Positions 45,735-54,459 of a DNA stretch of 64,000 nt are shown piece after piece. The stretch lies in NCBI GenBank assembly GCA_963830545.1, contig CAWHMK010000001.1:1860001-1924000 (forward strand). Reading direction: 5' to 3'. The first letter of the stretch is position 1, and every line of letters starts with the position of its first letter. The stretch is from DATGJX01 sp963830545 (GTDB taxonomy: Bacteria; Vulcanimicrobiota; Vulcanimicrobiia; Vulcanimicrobiales; Vulcanimicrobiaceae). The notes beneath the pieces are model-generated. The model was not told where the DNA came from. It saw only the letters and a program-made list of their open reading frames with translations, and did no database searches. A program made the position numbers and the translations under genes.

Positions 45735-45959
45735 GCGAACCTCCTATCTTTCTAGCACGGGCATTCGGTGCCGGCGTGCTGCTTCCGCCGTGCCGTTCGG
45801 ACTATTCGTCGCGAACGAGCGAGAGACGGAAACGTTTGAAAAAGCAGCGCTGCACGCAGGCTCCCGCCGACGCGGTGAACGATGGAGGCGATCGCGTCGG
45901 ACTCGTCCGGCGCGCCGTTGGCGATAGTCAAAGCGACGACGTGCAGAAGGCCATTATGC

Positions 45960-46138
45960 GTATCCCGCACGAAGCCTCGACTTTCGTAGGTTTTTCACGA
46001 ACGCTGACCGGCGCTACGACAATCAACACGCGTATCTTGGCGCGCCGAGCTTGCGGGGGTTGCGCTCGAAGCCGATCTCGTCGATGAATGTCATCTGTTT
46101 CTCAACCCGGTGATCGTCGGAGGCGGAAAGCCGGAGTA
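45960..46138 (+). pseudogene. Fragment of a RibD-C/dihydrofolate-reductase-like gene
   Basis: One frame reads STFVGFSRTLTGATTINTRI, another ELAGVALEADLVDECHLFLN, PVIVGGGKPE and a stop. These match conserved parts of RibD C-terminal domain proteins (VVFSRTL..., NTR, AGLVDELHLFxxPVxxGGGK). The N-terminal half is absent and the frames differ, so it is a relic. Confidence 0.6.
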
Positions 46139-46184
46139 ATACGCTTGCGTTATCGCCTACGAGGCGGTGAGGGATGATCTGAAG

Positions 46185-46640
46185 ATGATAACGGCTCTTT
46201 CGCTACTCGGCGCACTGTTGGCAAGCACGGCCACGGGCGGCGACACGCTTACCGGAAAGATGGCGATCTACGGCGACTTGCTGGGCGCACGGTGGACGTG
46301 CACGCTGGGAACGGCTACATACTTTGCCAAGTACACCTTGGCGCCGGGAAACACGCTGCACGGCCATCTCTACTCACAGCACGGTACCGAAGACGCGTAT
46401 TTCGGCTACGACGCGCGGCGCAAGCTGTACTGGACCGACAACGCGGATTCCACCGGCGCGACTCAGTCGCAGACGTCGGCCGACGGCGTGACGTTCTTGG
46501 GAACCCTTCGCAGCGGCAGCACCACGTCGAAGACGGCCAACGTCGTCAAAATTGACAGTGTCCACAAATGGCTCGTGCGGGCTCGCGGTTTCGTAGGCGG
46601 CCATTCCTACGACGTGACGGCTACGTGTCTACGAAACTAA
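46185..46640 (+). CDS. Small secreted protein, paralogue of 45246-45734
   Basis: 151 aa from the ATG at 46185 (MITALSLLGALLASTATGG signal peptide); a GTG 18 nt upstream would give a longer, less signal-like start. GARWTCTLGTATYFAKYTLA, YFGYDARRKLYWTDNADSTG, SYDVTATCLRN. Two Cys, near the start and end. Shares its layout with the minus-strand gene at 45246, which points to a duplicated family in this region. Function unknown. Confidence 0.7.
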   Translation: MITALSLLGALLASTATGGDTLTGKMAIYGDLLGARWTCTLGTATYFAKYTLAPGNTLHGHLYSQHGTEDAYFGYDARRKLYWTDNADSTGATQSQTSADGVTFLGTLRSGSTTSKTANVVKIDSVHKWLVRARGFVGGHSYDVTATCLRN

Positions 46641-46816
46641 CTGCTCTGCCGCGTTCCGGCCGTGGGCGTTCTGGTATACTACGGGCGGAGCGCGCAATGA
46701 GGCGCCGCCGGTCCGCGGAAAGGCCAGAAGGCCACTCATGTCTCGTCGTCGGGTAATCAGAGACGAGCTTTCTTCCTGTAGATGCGGACATCAGGCGTAT
46801 TTGAAGGGAAGTTCGT

Positions 46817-47934
46817 ATGCCAAGTCGTCAGCTGCCGCTGCGTGCCAGCTTAGCACACTTAAAGCACCAAGCTGCTGATTTGCTCGAGGGTCAGCGAGCC
46901 CGTATTCCACAAGTTTTGCATCGTCTTCGCGAATTTCATCCACGTTTGCATGGATTGACCGACGCGAAAATTTCTGCTGCGCGTCTGAAATTGAGCGATG
47001 CGTATCTCGCAATCGCACGTGAATACGGTTTTCCAAGCTGGCCAAAGCTGAAAAGCGTTCGTTGACCGGTGTAACCCTGCGACCCTAAACCTATCTGCAC
47101 ATGAGCGCATCAGCGATCCGGATTTTCGGCGGGCCGTGGATTTGATCGATGCGGGAAATGTGGAAGCTCTGCGCGACCATCTTGAGCGGCACCCCGGTCT
47201 TGTCAACAGGCACGTAACCCTGTACGGCGGCAACTATTTTCAGACTCCTACGCTGTTGGAATTCATCGCGGAGAACCCATCGCGCCGCGGGGCACTGCCA
47301 AAAAACATCGCTGACGTTGCTCGTGTTCTATTAGATGCGGGAGCGAGAAACGATCGTTCGGCGCTGGACTCTGCACTGTCGCTCGTCGCATCCAGCAACG
47401 TGGCGCGAACTAGCGGCGTTCAGCGCGATCTTATCGACGTATTATGCGATTACGGAGCGTCGCCGAACAGCGGGTTGCTAGAGTCACTGATGTATGGCGA
47501 ATTCGAGAGTGTCGACGCACTGTTCGAACGCGGCGCCCTCATGACGTTAGCCGCAGCCTCTGCTCTCGGTTGCGTGGAAAACGTCCGTAATTTCGCTCCG
47601 ATGGCGAGCGATGACGAACTGCGAGTAGCTCTCTGCACTCGCAGCGCAGCATGGACGCATGGAGACTGTCCGAGCATTGCTCGAAGCGGGAGCCGATGCT
47701 AAGGGCTTTACGCCGCCTCCCGCTCACTCGCACGCGACGCCTCTGCATCAAGCCGCGCTCAACGGAGATGTCGAAATCGTACGGTTGCTCTTGGCGCACG
47801 GCGCTGACCCCGGCGTGCGCGATATCCTTTACGACAGCACGGCGGCAGGCTGGGCCGAACACAACGGGTTTTGCGAACTAGCGGCATGGTTGCGCAATCC
47901 TTCAACACCGGATGAAGGCCCGGCACAGCCCTAG
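46817..47934 (+). CDS. Ankyrin-repeat protein (two +1 frameshifts)
   Basis: About 371 aa once joined. The first piece (LRASLAHLKHQAADLLEGQR, YLAIAREYGFPSWPKLKSVR) is the N-terminal module that often precedes ankyrin repeats in bacteria. Near 47055-47062 the frame changes to RISDPDFRRAVDLIDAGNVE, HLERHPGLVN, DVARVLLDAGARNDRSALDS. Near 47640-47655 it changes again to METVRALLEAGADAKGFTPP, TPLHQAALNGDVEIVRLLLA, HGADPG. Probably a protein-interaction factor in the cytoplasm; partner unknown. Confidence 0.8.
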
Positions 47935-48384
47935 TCATGAATTCACTGCGAAAACGACCAAACAAAGACTCGTGATCGCATCAGGAAAACCGCTAGGCAA
48001 ATGCGGCCAATCATCCGGCGAGCGAGACGGCACGTGCAGCGCGTGATCCGCGTCGTCAAATACGCGAACGGTGACGTCCGTGTTACCGTGCTGCTTTAAT
48101 AGTGCGACGGTTTGTTGAATGCTCGACTGTACCGGCACGAGCGTGTTATCGCCGACGAGCTCCCAGTGAATCACGGAGCCAAGTTTGACATGCTGCAGTG
48201 GAATGTCTATCGCCACGAGGTCTGGCGCGGAGAACGTTCCGCGTTGGGGAGCGCCGGCGAAAGGGTCGAACCGCACATTGAGGTGGTCGCCGCTCCGGAC
48301 CATCGTACCGAGCCTCGCCCCACTCGCAGAACGTGCGCCCGCGGTTGATGCAAGCAACGCGAATATAGTGGCGTTCGAATGCAC
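47935..48384 (-). pseudogene. C-terminal remnant of an alpha/beta hydrolase
   Basis: The readable part contains DNTLVPVQSSIQQTVALLKQ, which fits the catalytic Asp region, and VRVFDDADHALHVP, which fits the catalytic His region, of dienelactone-hydrolase/S9-like enzymes. The nucleophile elbow and the whole N-terminal half are missing. The first 25 residues have no signal peptide. It abuts the ankyrin gene end. Confidence 0.55.
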
Positions 48385-48483
48385 GCCGAAATGTGTCGTC
48401 GCTCGCGAAAATCCGACTTTTTAGGACATACCGCCGATTGTAGCGTTTTGACGAATCGCTACGCGACGGCGCAGTCGTCTTCG

Positions 48484-48783
48484 CTAGGCGTGTTTTTCGT
48501 GTACGACCTGAAAGAGCTGGGGACTGGACGGGAATTCACGCCATTCGGGCCGGCCGAGCAACTTTAGATATCCTTCGTCCCGCGCGGCCGCTAACTCGTC
48601 GAGCGATCCCCAGTCAGCGACGTTAACGAAGCGATACGGCGCCTCTGGTGAATTCGCGCGATGCAGCCGGTGACTTCGGTAACCGGGCTTTTTCCGCATG
48701 TATTCGTTCACTTCAGTCCAAAGCGCGAAGAACGCATCGTCGCGGCCCTCGGGCACTTCAAAGCAATTGATAAGGGTGACCAC
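48484..48783 (-). CDS. Antibiotic biosynthesis monooxygenase (ABM) domain protein
   Basis: 99 aa from the GTG at 48783. VTLINCFEVPEGRDDAFFAL, WTEVNEYMRKKPGYRSHRLH and FVNVADWGSLDELAAARDEG give the ferredoxin-like ABM fold with its central His/Trp. Members oxidise quinone-like compounds or degrade heme; the substrate cannot be told. Divergent from the TetR gene, with a perfect palindrome between them, so TetR probably controls it. Confidence 0.85.
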   Translation of the reverse strand: MVTLINCFEVPEGRDDAFFALWTEVNEYMRKKPGYRSHRLHRANSPEAPYRFVNVADWGSLDELAAARDEGYLKLLGRPEWREFPSSPQLFQVVHEKHA

Positions 48784-48803
48784 GTTACGATCCTTTGAAG
48801 GCG

Positions 48804-48825
48804 TAATTGCACTCCTGTGCAATTA
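48804..48825. promoter_or_regulatory. Perfect palindromic operator between the ABM and TetR genes
   Basis: TAATTGCAC (48804-48812), a 4-nt centre TCCT, and GTGCAATTA (48817-48825): two exact 9-bp arms. It lies 20 nt from the ABM start and 16 nt from the TetR start, the expected place for a TetR operator that controls both genes. Confidence 0.75.
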
Positions 48826-48841
48826 AGGTGCAAGCAATACT

Positions 48842-49495
48842 ATGGCGCGGAAGCGTAACGAACGTCAAGGGGGGCGCCCCGCCCAACGCCGGCGGACGCG
48901 AGGGGCGATCGTTGAAGCCGCAGCGCGGCTGCTCGACGGCGGACAGGCGCCTTCCGTCAAGGAGATTGCCGACGAGGCGAACGTGTCGCGCCGTACGGTT
49001 TATATGTATTTTCCGAAGCTCGAGCAGCTCTTGATCGATGCAGCGCTTGGAAGGCTGGCCGTCGTCGAAGACGTCGCAAAAGCAATCGACGAGTCGGACG
49101 ATGTGTACGTGCGTGTCGAAACGCTGGCGCGTAGTTTGACCGCAGCATCGAAGGAGACGCTTCGGATCGGCCGCACGTTGATTCGTCTTACGGCCGAAGG
49201 GCGCACTGCAAATTCGCCGGCACCGCGTCGTGGCTATCGGCGTACGGAATGGATTCAAAAGGCACTTGCGCCGATTGGCGGCCTGCTTAGCAAAAAAGAT
49301 CTCGAACGGCTCGTTTCAGCGCTTTCCGTGCTTCTCGGCTGGGAGGCAATGATCGTGCTGCGCGATGTGAGGGCGCTATCACCGCGGGACGAAACCGACG
49401 TTATTACTTGGGCGGCGACTGCCTTGGTGAAGGCCGCTTTAAGTGACGCGGAATTCACGCGGCGCACCCGCTCGAAGCGCGTACGAGTCACATGA
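48842..49495 (+). CDS. TetR-family transcriptional regulator
   Basis: 217 aa. N-terminal DNA-binding domain: RGAIVEAAARLLDGGQAPSV, KEIADEANVSRRTVYMYFPK, EQLLIDAA. The C-terminal ligand domain is helical and diverged. Divergent from the ABM gene, 58 bp away, with a perfect palindrome between. The inducer could be the substrate of the monooxygenase; that is inference from arrangement. Confidence 0.92.
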   Translation: MARKRNERQGGRPAQRRRTRGAIVEAAARLLDGGQAPSVKEIADEANVSRRTVYMYFPKLEQLLIDAALGRLAVVEDVAKAIDESDDVYVRVETLARSLTAASKETLRIGRTLIRLTAEGRTANSPAPRRGYRRTEWIQKALAPIGGLLSKKDLERLVSALSVLLGWEAMIVLRDVRALSPRDETDVITWAATALVKAALSDAEFTRRTRSKRVRVT

Positions 49496-49787
49496 CGTTA
49501 AATAGCTCTTGCATTAAGTAAGCTTGCCGCAGCGATCAGTTCGTATGTTCGCTGGCGGCGCGCGTCGTGCGATACCGTTGCCCTACCAGCGAAGGCAGAA
49601 ACGGCTGACACGCGCGATCGCATGACGGTCGCAGCCGATCATGCGAAAAATCAACGGCTGTCCCGACGTCGTCCCAGGATGCATGCAAGCGCCGAAGTTC
49701 GGTCGCGAAAAACCTCAAGTTCGGTGAATCGCGCCAAAGTGCAAATGATCCGTTGCCGTCAATAAAAATGCGCGAGAAGCGTTTGGC
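49496..49787. other. Intergenic stretch without a supported gene
   Basis: A minus-strand open stretch (IDGNGSFALWRDSPNLRFFA, TELRRLHASWDDVGTAVDF) directly follows the stop of the next gene but has no start codon and no recognised motif. It may be part of a decayed gene. Confidence 0.25.
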
Positions 49788-50181
49788 TTAGCCCCCCATG
49801 GTCCACTGAAACCCGGTATCTTTGGCACCATTTTTCTCGCAGCGGCCTTGATATGGATGACCGCGGCCGTCCAGCGAAGCGCGGCACGCGAAGCCGGCTG
49901 GACCTTTCACCGTCATGTCTTCATCGGGCGGCCCTGACAAACGCTGTGCAAGGATTTTTTTAATCCACGATGCAGCTTGTTCGCAGCTTACGTTCGCTAC
50001 CATGACAACGTAGTGGTTCCCCCCCATGGATAGTGCCGGCGAGAACGTATGGCGTCGCGGTCAGCCGCGAGCACGCGCCGGTCGTTATATCTTGCGCTGC
50101 CGCCGGAGATACGCCGACGCCGTAAAATGCGACGCCGAATACGACCGCAATGAGCGCCGGAATGGCTCGAATCAATCTCAT
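49788..50181 (-). CDS. Small secreted Cys protein (frameshift at a run of seven C)
   Basis: About 130 aa. Signal peptide MRLIRAIPALIAVVFGVAFY with A-A-A-Q; mature part ITTGACSRLTATPYVLAGT, then after the C-run at 50019-50025 a second frame gives GGNHYVVMVANVSCEQAASW, GPAGFACRASLDGRGHPYQG and RCEKNGAKDTGFQWTMGG. Four Cys. Closely matches the C-terminal half of the protein at 42317-43229. The shift is explained by one extra base in a 7-base homopolymer. Function unknown. Confidence 0.7.
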
Positions 50182-50473
50182 GGTTTACCGCCTTTATCGA
50201 CCACACTGAAGTTGCGGAACCGCGCCGGCCCGATCCGCAGCCAAGCACTCGCAGGCAGCGACTCAGCCGTCCCGGACGAAGGCCCGTTTCCATACGACAT
50301 TAAATAGCAAATGGGCGTCCCGGCTGCGTCCCACCGAGTTCGGAGACTTGCGCGACACGTGACGATAGCGCGCTTTTGGCGTTCTGAACGTTCTAACGTT
50401 CAAGCGTGGGCGTCACAACCCAGCACCTTCCCACGCTAGGTCCCCACAGAAGCTCGACCGTGGAGGATCGGTA

Positions 50474-51167
50474 ATGGTAGTTCGCGCGTGCATTCTTGTA
50501 GCCGCGTTCTTTTGCTTTGCGGGAGTAGCCGCAGCCGATACGATGGCGCCGCTCTCTCGCTATATGATGAAGCCCCAGTCGGAGATCGCGCTCGCGCGCA
50601 GCGCGGCGCCATCATCCATCTCGTACCACGCGACGGTCCTGCGTGCTCGGCACGCACGGCTATACGGCCGCGGTCAAAGGGAAGAACGGATTCACGTGCC
50701 TAGTCGAGCGAGCGTGGATGCAGCCGTTCAATAAAAAGCCGTTCTGGAGCCTGATATTCCGTGCGCCAGTTTGCTACAATGCTTCGGCTGCGCGAAGCGT
50801 GCTGATGTACACGTTCAAGCGAACCGCATTGGCACTGACTGGAGCTACGGAAGCGCAGATAAAGAAAAAGATGCTCGCCGCTATTGCGTCAAAATCGCTA
50901 CCGATTCCAGAGCCCGACGCAATCGGTTACATGATGTCAAAGGAGCAGTACCTCGGCGACGATGCGAAGGCGTGGTACCCCCACTTGATGTTCTTCATGC
51001 CGCGTGCGGACATGGCAAAGTACGGTGAGGTATGGGGCGCCGATCGCCGGCGTTCACCCGTCGTCTACGATACCATCGATATGATGCCCGAGCCGTGGGC
51101 ACAGTTCTTCATTCCCGTCTCGCACTGGTCCGACGGGTCGCCGGCGCCACCTTACGCGGGAACCTAA
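50474..51167 (+). CDS. Secreted protein, unknown function (one +1 frameshift)
   Basis: About 230 aa. Signal peptide VVRACILVAAFFCFAGVAAA, then DTMAPLSRYMMKPQSEIALA, RSAAPSSISYHATVL. At about 50640-50648 the frame changes and continues LGTHGYTAAVKGKNGFTCLV, ERAWMQPFNKKPFWSLIFRA, ATEAQIKKKMLAAIASK, GYMMSKEQYLGDDAKAWYPH, LMFFMPRADMAKYGEVWGAD. Two Cys. No recognised domain; Met- and Tyr-rich. GGAGG-type ribosome-binding site before the ATG. Confidence 0.65.
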
Positions 51168-51209
51168 AGCCACGCACGCACCGGCGGCATCTCAGACCTT
51201 AATCGTCCT

Positions 51210-52085
51210 TTAGAACACCGGAATCGCTTCTGTTTTATGCAGCGCATAAAGTTCCGGATCAAAAAGCCATCCCGGCGGCGCCGTCGGAAATGAAATGTTG
51301 GAGACTGTCCAGCGGCCTTCCCCGGAGTAGTGCAGCAACAAGGCTCGGTTAACGTTGAAATGACCGTCGGCGTCTATATTGACAATATGATTATTAATTA
51401 CTGCCGTGTTAACGGTTACCATGTACCGAAACGGAATCAGTCCGCCCACGAAGCGCTCTGCCACGTACCTGCGTGGGAGCAGTGACGCTTTATCGATCCA
51501 CATTTCGCGTAGCACGTGGTGGCCCGCGTCATACCGCGGCTGCAGTCCAAGGTGATAGACGGCGTGGTCGTCGATGTTGGTATCTCCAAGGTTGACGATT
51601 CGGTACGGAATATTTATGACTCGCACGGATGCAATAACGCGCGTGCTTTGCGCATCCGTAGGTTCGGGCTGTGGAGTTCCACTCGCTTCAAAGATGCCGG
51701 GGCGTCCCAATCCGTGTTTGCGTAGTCCAAAGTCTGCCAGCGGGAAATCGCCGATTCGATAGAGTGCGGTCCAACGCTCGAAGGACGTCACCGCGATGCC
51801 GGGTTGATCGTGTGATGGACTGCCGTCAGCGTCTTGAATGGGAACGACGAAAGCGTGACCGTCCGACGTTCGAACGAGCATACGAAGACGTTCCTGATCG
51901 AGCGAATGCTGCTTTTGCGTACGGTTCTGAAGCGTAAATGCAATATAGTCCGGCTGTGAGAGAGCGTTCACGGCTTGTTGGGCGTGAAGGTAGATGTCTT
52001 CAGGTGAGAACGTCTGAGCGCGCAGACTACCCGAAAGGCACAGAAATGCCGCAACGGCAAGAAGCGCCCGATGTAAAGGGCTCAT
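51210..52085 (-). CDS. Secreted LolA-like/outer-membrane sorting-type protein
   Basis: 291 aa. Signal peptide (MSPLHRALLAVAAFLCLSGS). The mature part has PEDIYLHAQQAVNALSQPDY, YDAGHHVLREMWIDKASLLP, RRYVAERFVGGLIPFRYMVT, GRWTVSNISFPTAPPGWLFD, with long beta-rich stretches as in LolA/LolB-like half-barrels that carry lipids or lipoproteins through the periplasm. No lipoprotein-transport partner lies nearby. Family assignment is by general pattern. Confidence 0.55.
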   Translation of the reverse strand: MSPLHRALLAVAAFLCLSGSLRAQTFSPEDIYLHAQQAVNALSQPDYIAFTLQNRTQKQHSLDQERLRMLVRTSDGHAFVVPIQDADGSPSHDQPGIAVTSFERWTALYRIGDFPLADFGLRKHGLGRPGIFEASGTPQPEPTDAQSTRVIASVRVINIPYRIVNLGDTNIDDHAVYHLGLQPRYDAGHHVLREMWIDKASLLPRRYVAERFVGGLIPFRYMVTVNTAVINNHIVNIDADGHFNVNRALLLHYSGEGRWTVSNISFPTAPPGWLFDPELYALHKTEAIPVF

Positions 52086-52193
52086 CGAGCGGACATTAGG
52101 TTTCGCGCCCGCGATTCCTCAGCTCGACGCACGCCGTCGGAGCATCTGCCGACCGCCTGAGAATCGTTTCAGCGTGGGGTTACCACGGTATGG

Positions 52194-54288
52194 TCATTCG
52201 TTAATGCGAATCGCCGGGCTCGTCGGCTTCGGATGCGGCGCCTTGTTAACCGGATGCGCTGCCGGTTTTGCGACCGGAACCGATCTCGCTGCAGGCTTGC
52301 TCACCGGAACAGCTGGGCGCGCAACAGGCCTTACAACAGGCACCGAATGTACGACGGGTTTTGCCAGCGGTGCTGCGCGATGTACGACGGGTTTTGCGAG
52401 CGGTGCAGCGCGATGTACGACGGGTTTTGCCAGCGGTACAGCGCGATGTACGACGGGTTTTGCCAGCGGCGCTGCGCGATGTACGACGGGTTTTGCCGAG
52501 CGGGTGCAGCGCGATGTACGACGGGTTTTGCGAGGGGTGCAGCGCGATGTACGACGGGTTTTGCCAGCGGTACAGCGCGATGTACGACGGGTTTTGCCAG
52601 CGGCGCTGCGCGATGTACGACGGGTTTTGCGAGCGGTGCAGCGCGATGCGCGGCCGGATGCGCAACCGGTGTACGATGCATGACCGGTTTGATCGCCGTT
52701 ACATGCATCGGTGCATGTTTGACGGGCTGATAGACCGGATGCGTTGCAGGTGCATGACGCGGCGGCAAAGACACGAGCTCGGGCCGCACGCTAGTGATCG
52801 AGCGGATTCGCGTTTGTTGTTTGTTGAATGAAATGCGCGCTACGTCCGGAGCTTTCGCTGCCAACCGCCGAACGGCAAACGTGCGTGAGAGTACGATAGG
52901 ATGCCTTACCGCAGCGGCCGATGAATAATGCAGATTTGCCGTCGTTGGAACAACCGGAACCGAGCCGCGAATGAGTACAATTCGCCTGACCTGTTGCGGA
53001 CGCAGGATGATTCGACGCGTGAAATTGCCGCTGCGCCACGCGCTAACCGGAACCATCGTGGCGCCGCCGATAATACCGTGCGTTGCTGTAGTAGTCGTAG
53101 ACGTTGGTAATATTCGTCGGGCTTGACATGCCAATCGGCGGATAGGAATAGTTCTGACCGTACCAGGGCTGATATTGCTCGCCCGGTGCAAGCGGAATCC
53201 AACCGATGTCCGCATTGCTCGAGTTGCCGAGAAACCCGGTGAGGCTGCCGAACAGGCTTCCGAGATTGCCTAACGAGCTGCCGTTGCTCCCGCTCAAGAA
53301 GAACGAAACGACGGCCGGCAGCCATGCCGACGCAAGGCTCGTTGACGAGTTCTGATATTGATATGCCGGCGGCTGCCAGAGCCATCCGCCGTAGTTTGGA
53401 TTGTTGAACCACGTCCCGTAGTGCGAGGTCGTATATCCGTATGGCGCATTATCGACCCACGTATAACCGTATCCCGGCTCCCAAACCCATTGGCCGTTCT
53501 GATACGGCGCGAAGTTCGATCTGACTTTGGTTGTTCGGAGCCCATGCATATCCGTAGCCAGGCACATTTTGCCATTGTCCGTAGTTGGCCAAGTTGCGAG
53601 TAGCCTGCCAGCTGCGGCGAAAGTAAGGATTGGAATTGTACGCGTGAGACCATGCCTGATCGCGCGAGATGTTGAATTGATCGAACGAGTCGAGCCCAAT
53701 TGCGTTTTGCGAGGTTGCTCGAAGAGCCGTATGCGACCAGCGTGCTGCCCGGCGTCAGCGTTCGCGATCCATTCGCCGCTGCGATGGTTGCTGCTCCGCT
53801 GCGCACCGTTACGAGCGTTTCGCCGTTACCCAGCACGTGATGCGGTAGTCGCCGGTTTGATTGGGGCGAACGGAGAGCGCGGGCGTATCGATTTGCGGGC
53901 TGCCGTCGGCACCTTGCAGTTCCGCGAGATCAACGGTGCCGGCGGCCAGCTGCACCTCACGCGAGCTGGGGCTGAGATTGACGAGTCGCACTTGCGTATT
54001 ATTCGCCAGCCGCAGCATCGAAATGCCGTCGAATTGCACCTCTGCATTCGAGCCTGATCCCGTTGCGATATAATCGCCTGGGACGAGCACGGCATTGACC
54101 GTTCCCGGCACTTGCGCGCCGCTGTCACCGCGTACGATGACGACGTTGCCGTTCGCGAGGCTGACACTTGCAACGCCGGGACTGCCGTAACTATAGGTTT
54201 GGGCTGCCGCCGGGGTAGCGTTTGCGATTACACTGGCCAGAGCCACGCTCGCTAGAGACGCTCGGAGAACATTTTTTAGAAATTGCAT
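52194..54288 (-). CDS. FecR-domain/DUF6600-like secreted protein with C-terminal repeats (several frameshifts)
   Basis: About 690 aa when joined. Signal peptide (SLASVALASVIANATPAAAQ), FecR domain (VSLANGNVVIVRGDSGAQVP, GTVNAVLVPGDYIATGSGSN, AEVQFDGISMLRLANNTQVR), then a Trp/Tyr-rich part (QNGQWVWEPGYGYTWVDNAP, YGYTTSHYGTWFNNPNYGGW) as in DUF6600. The C-terminus carries nine 11-residue repeats (AAPLAKPVVHR) and a Pro/Ala/Val tail ending SPAIRINE at 52194. Switches lie near 53835, 53700, 53540, 53060 and in the repeats near 52500. Probably a cell-surface or matrix protein. FecR proteins often work with sigma factors, but none is adjacent. Confidence 0.75.
52344..52645 (-). repeat. Nine 33-bp tandem repeats (11-residue units)
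   Basis: Units begin at gtacgacggg on the plus strand at 52349, 52382, 52415, 52448, 52481, 52516, 52549, 52582 and 52615. Eight have 33 bp; the one from 52481 has 35, with an extra C and an extra G in short runs. Encodes AAPLAKPVVHR in the minus-strand gene. Confidence 0.92.
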
Positions 54289-54459
54289 GATGGTTTGCCT
54301 CGGTAAGGCAACGCGAATTGTCTCTGCGGCGTTCCGTCAATCGCACGGGAACCATGCGATCCCTTGGTTACGACCAAATGCGTTTATGCGCTCTTATCTG
54401 ATAAACACCGACTCTCCGTAAGCGGTGCTCGAGTTAGCGCCGTCACGCGAGTCTGATCG

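Noticed and set aside
46655..46790. TATACT box and a short MSRRRVIRDEL frame resembling the start of rpsG
   Set aside because: Only about 10 residues fit and the frame then loses any S7 character; no ribosomal neighbours.
52174..52831. Long plus-strand frames rich in Cys/Thr/Gly or Arg/Met repeats, one with a lipobox-like start
   Set aside because: They are antisense to the repeat tail of the FecR/DUF6600 gene; the 33-bp period leaves all frames open.
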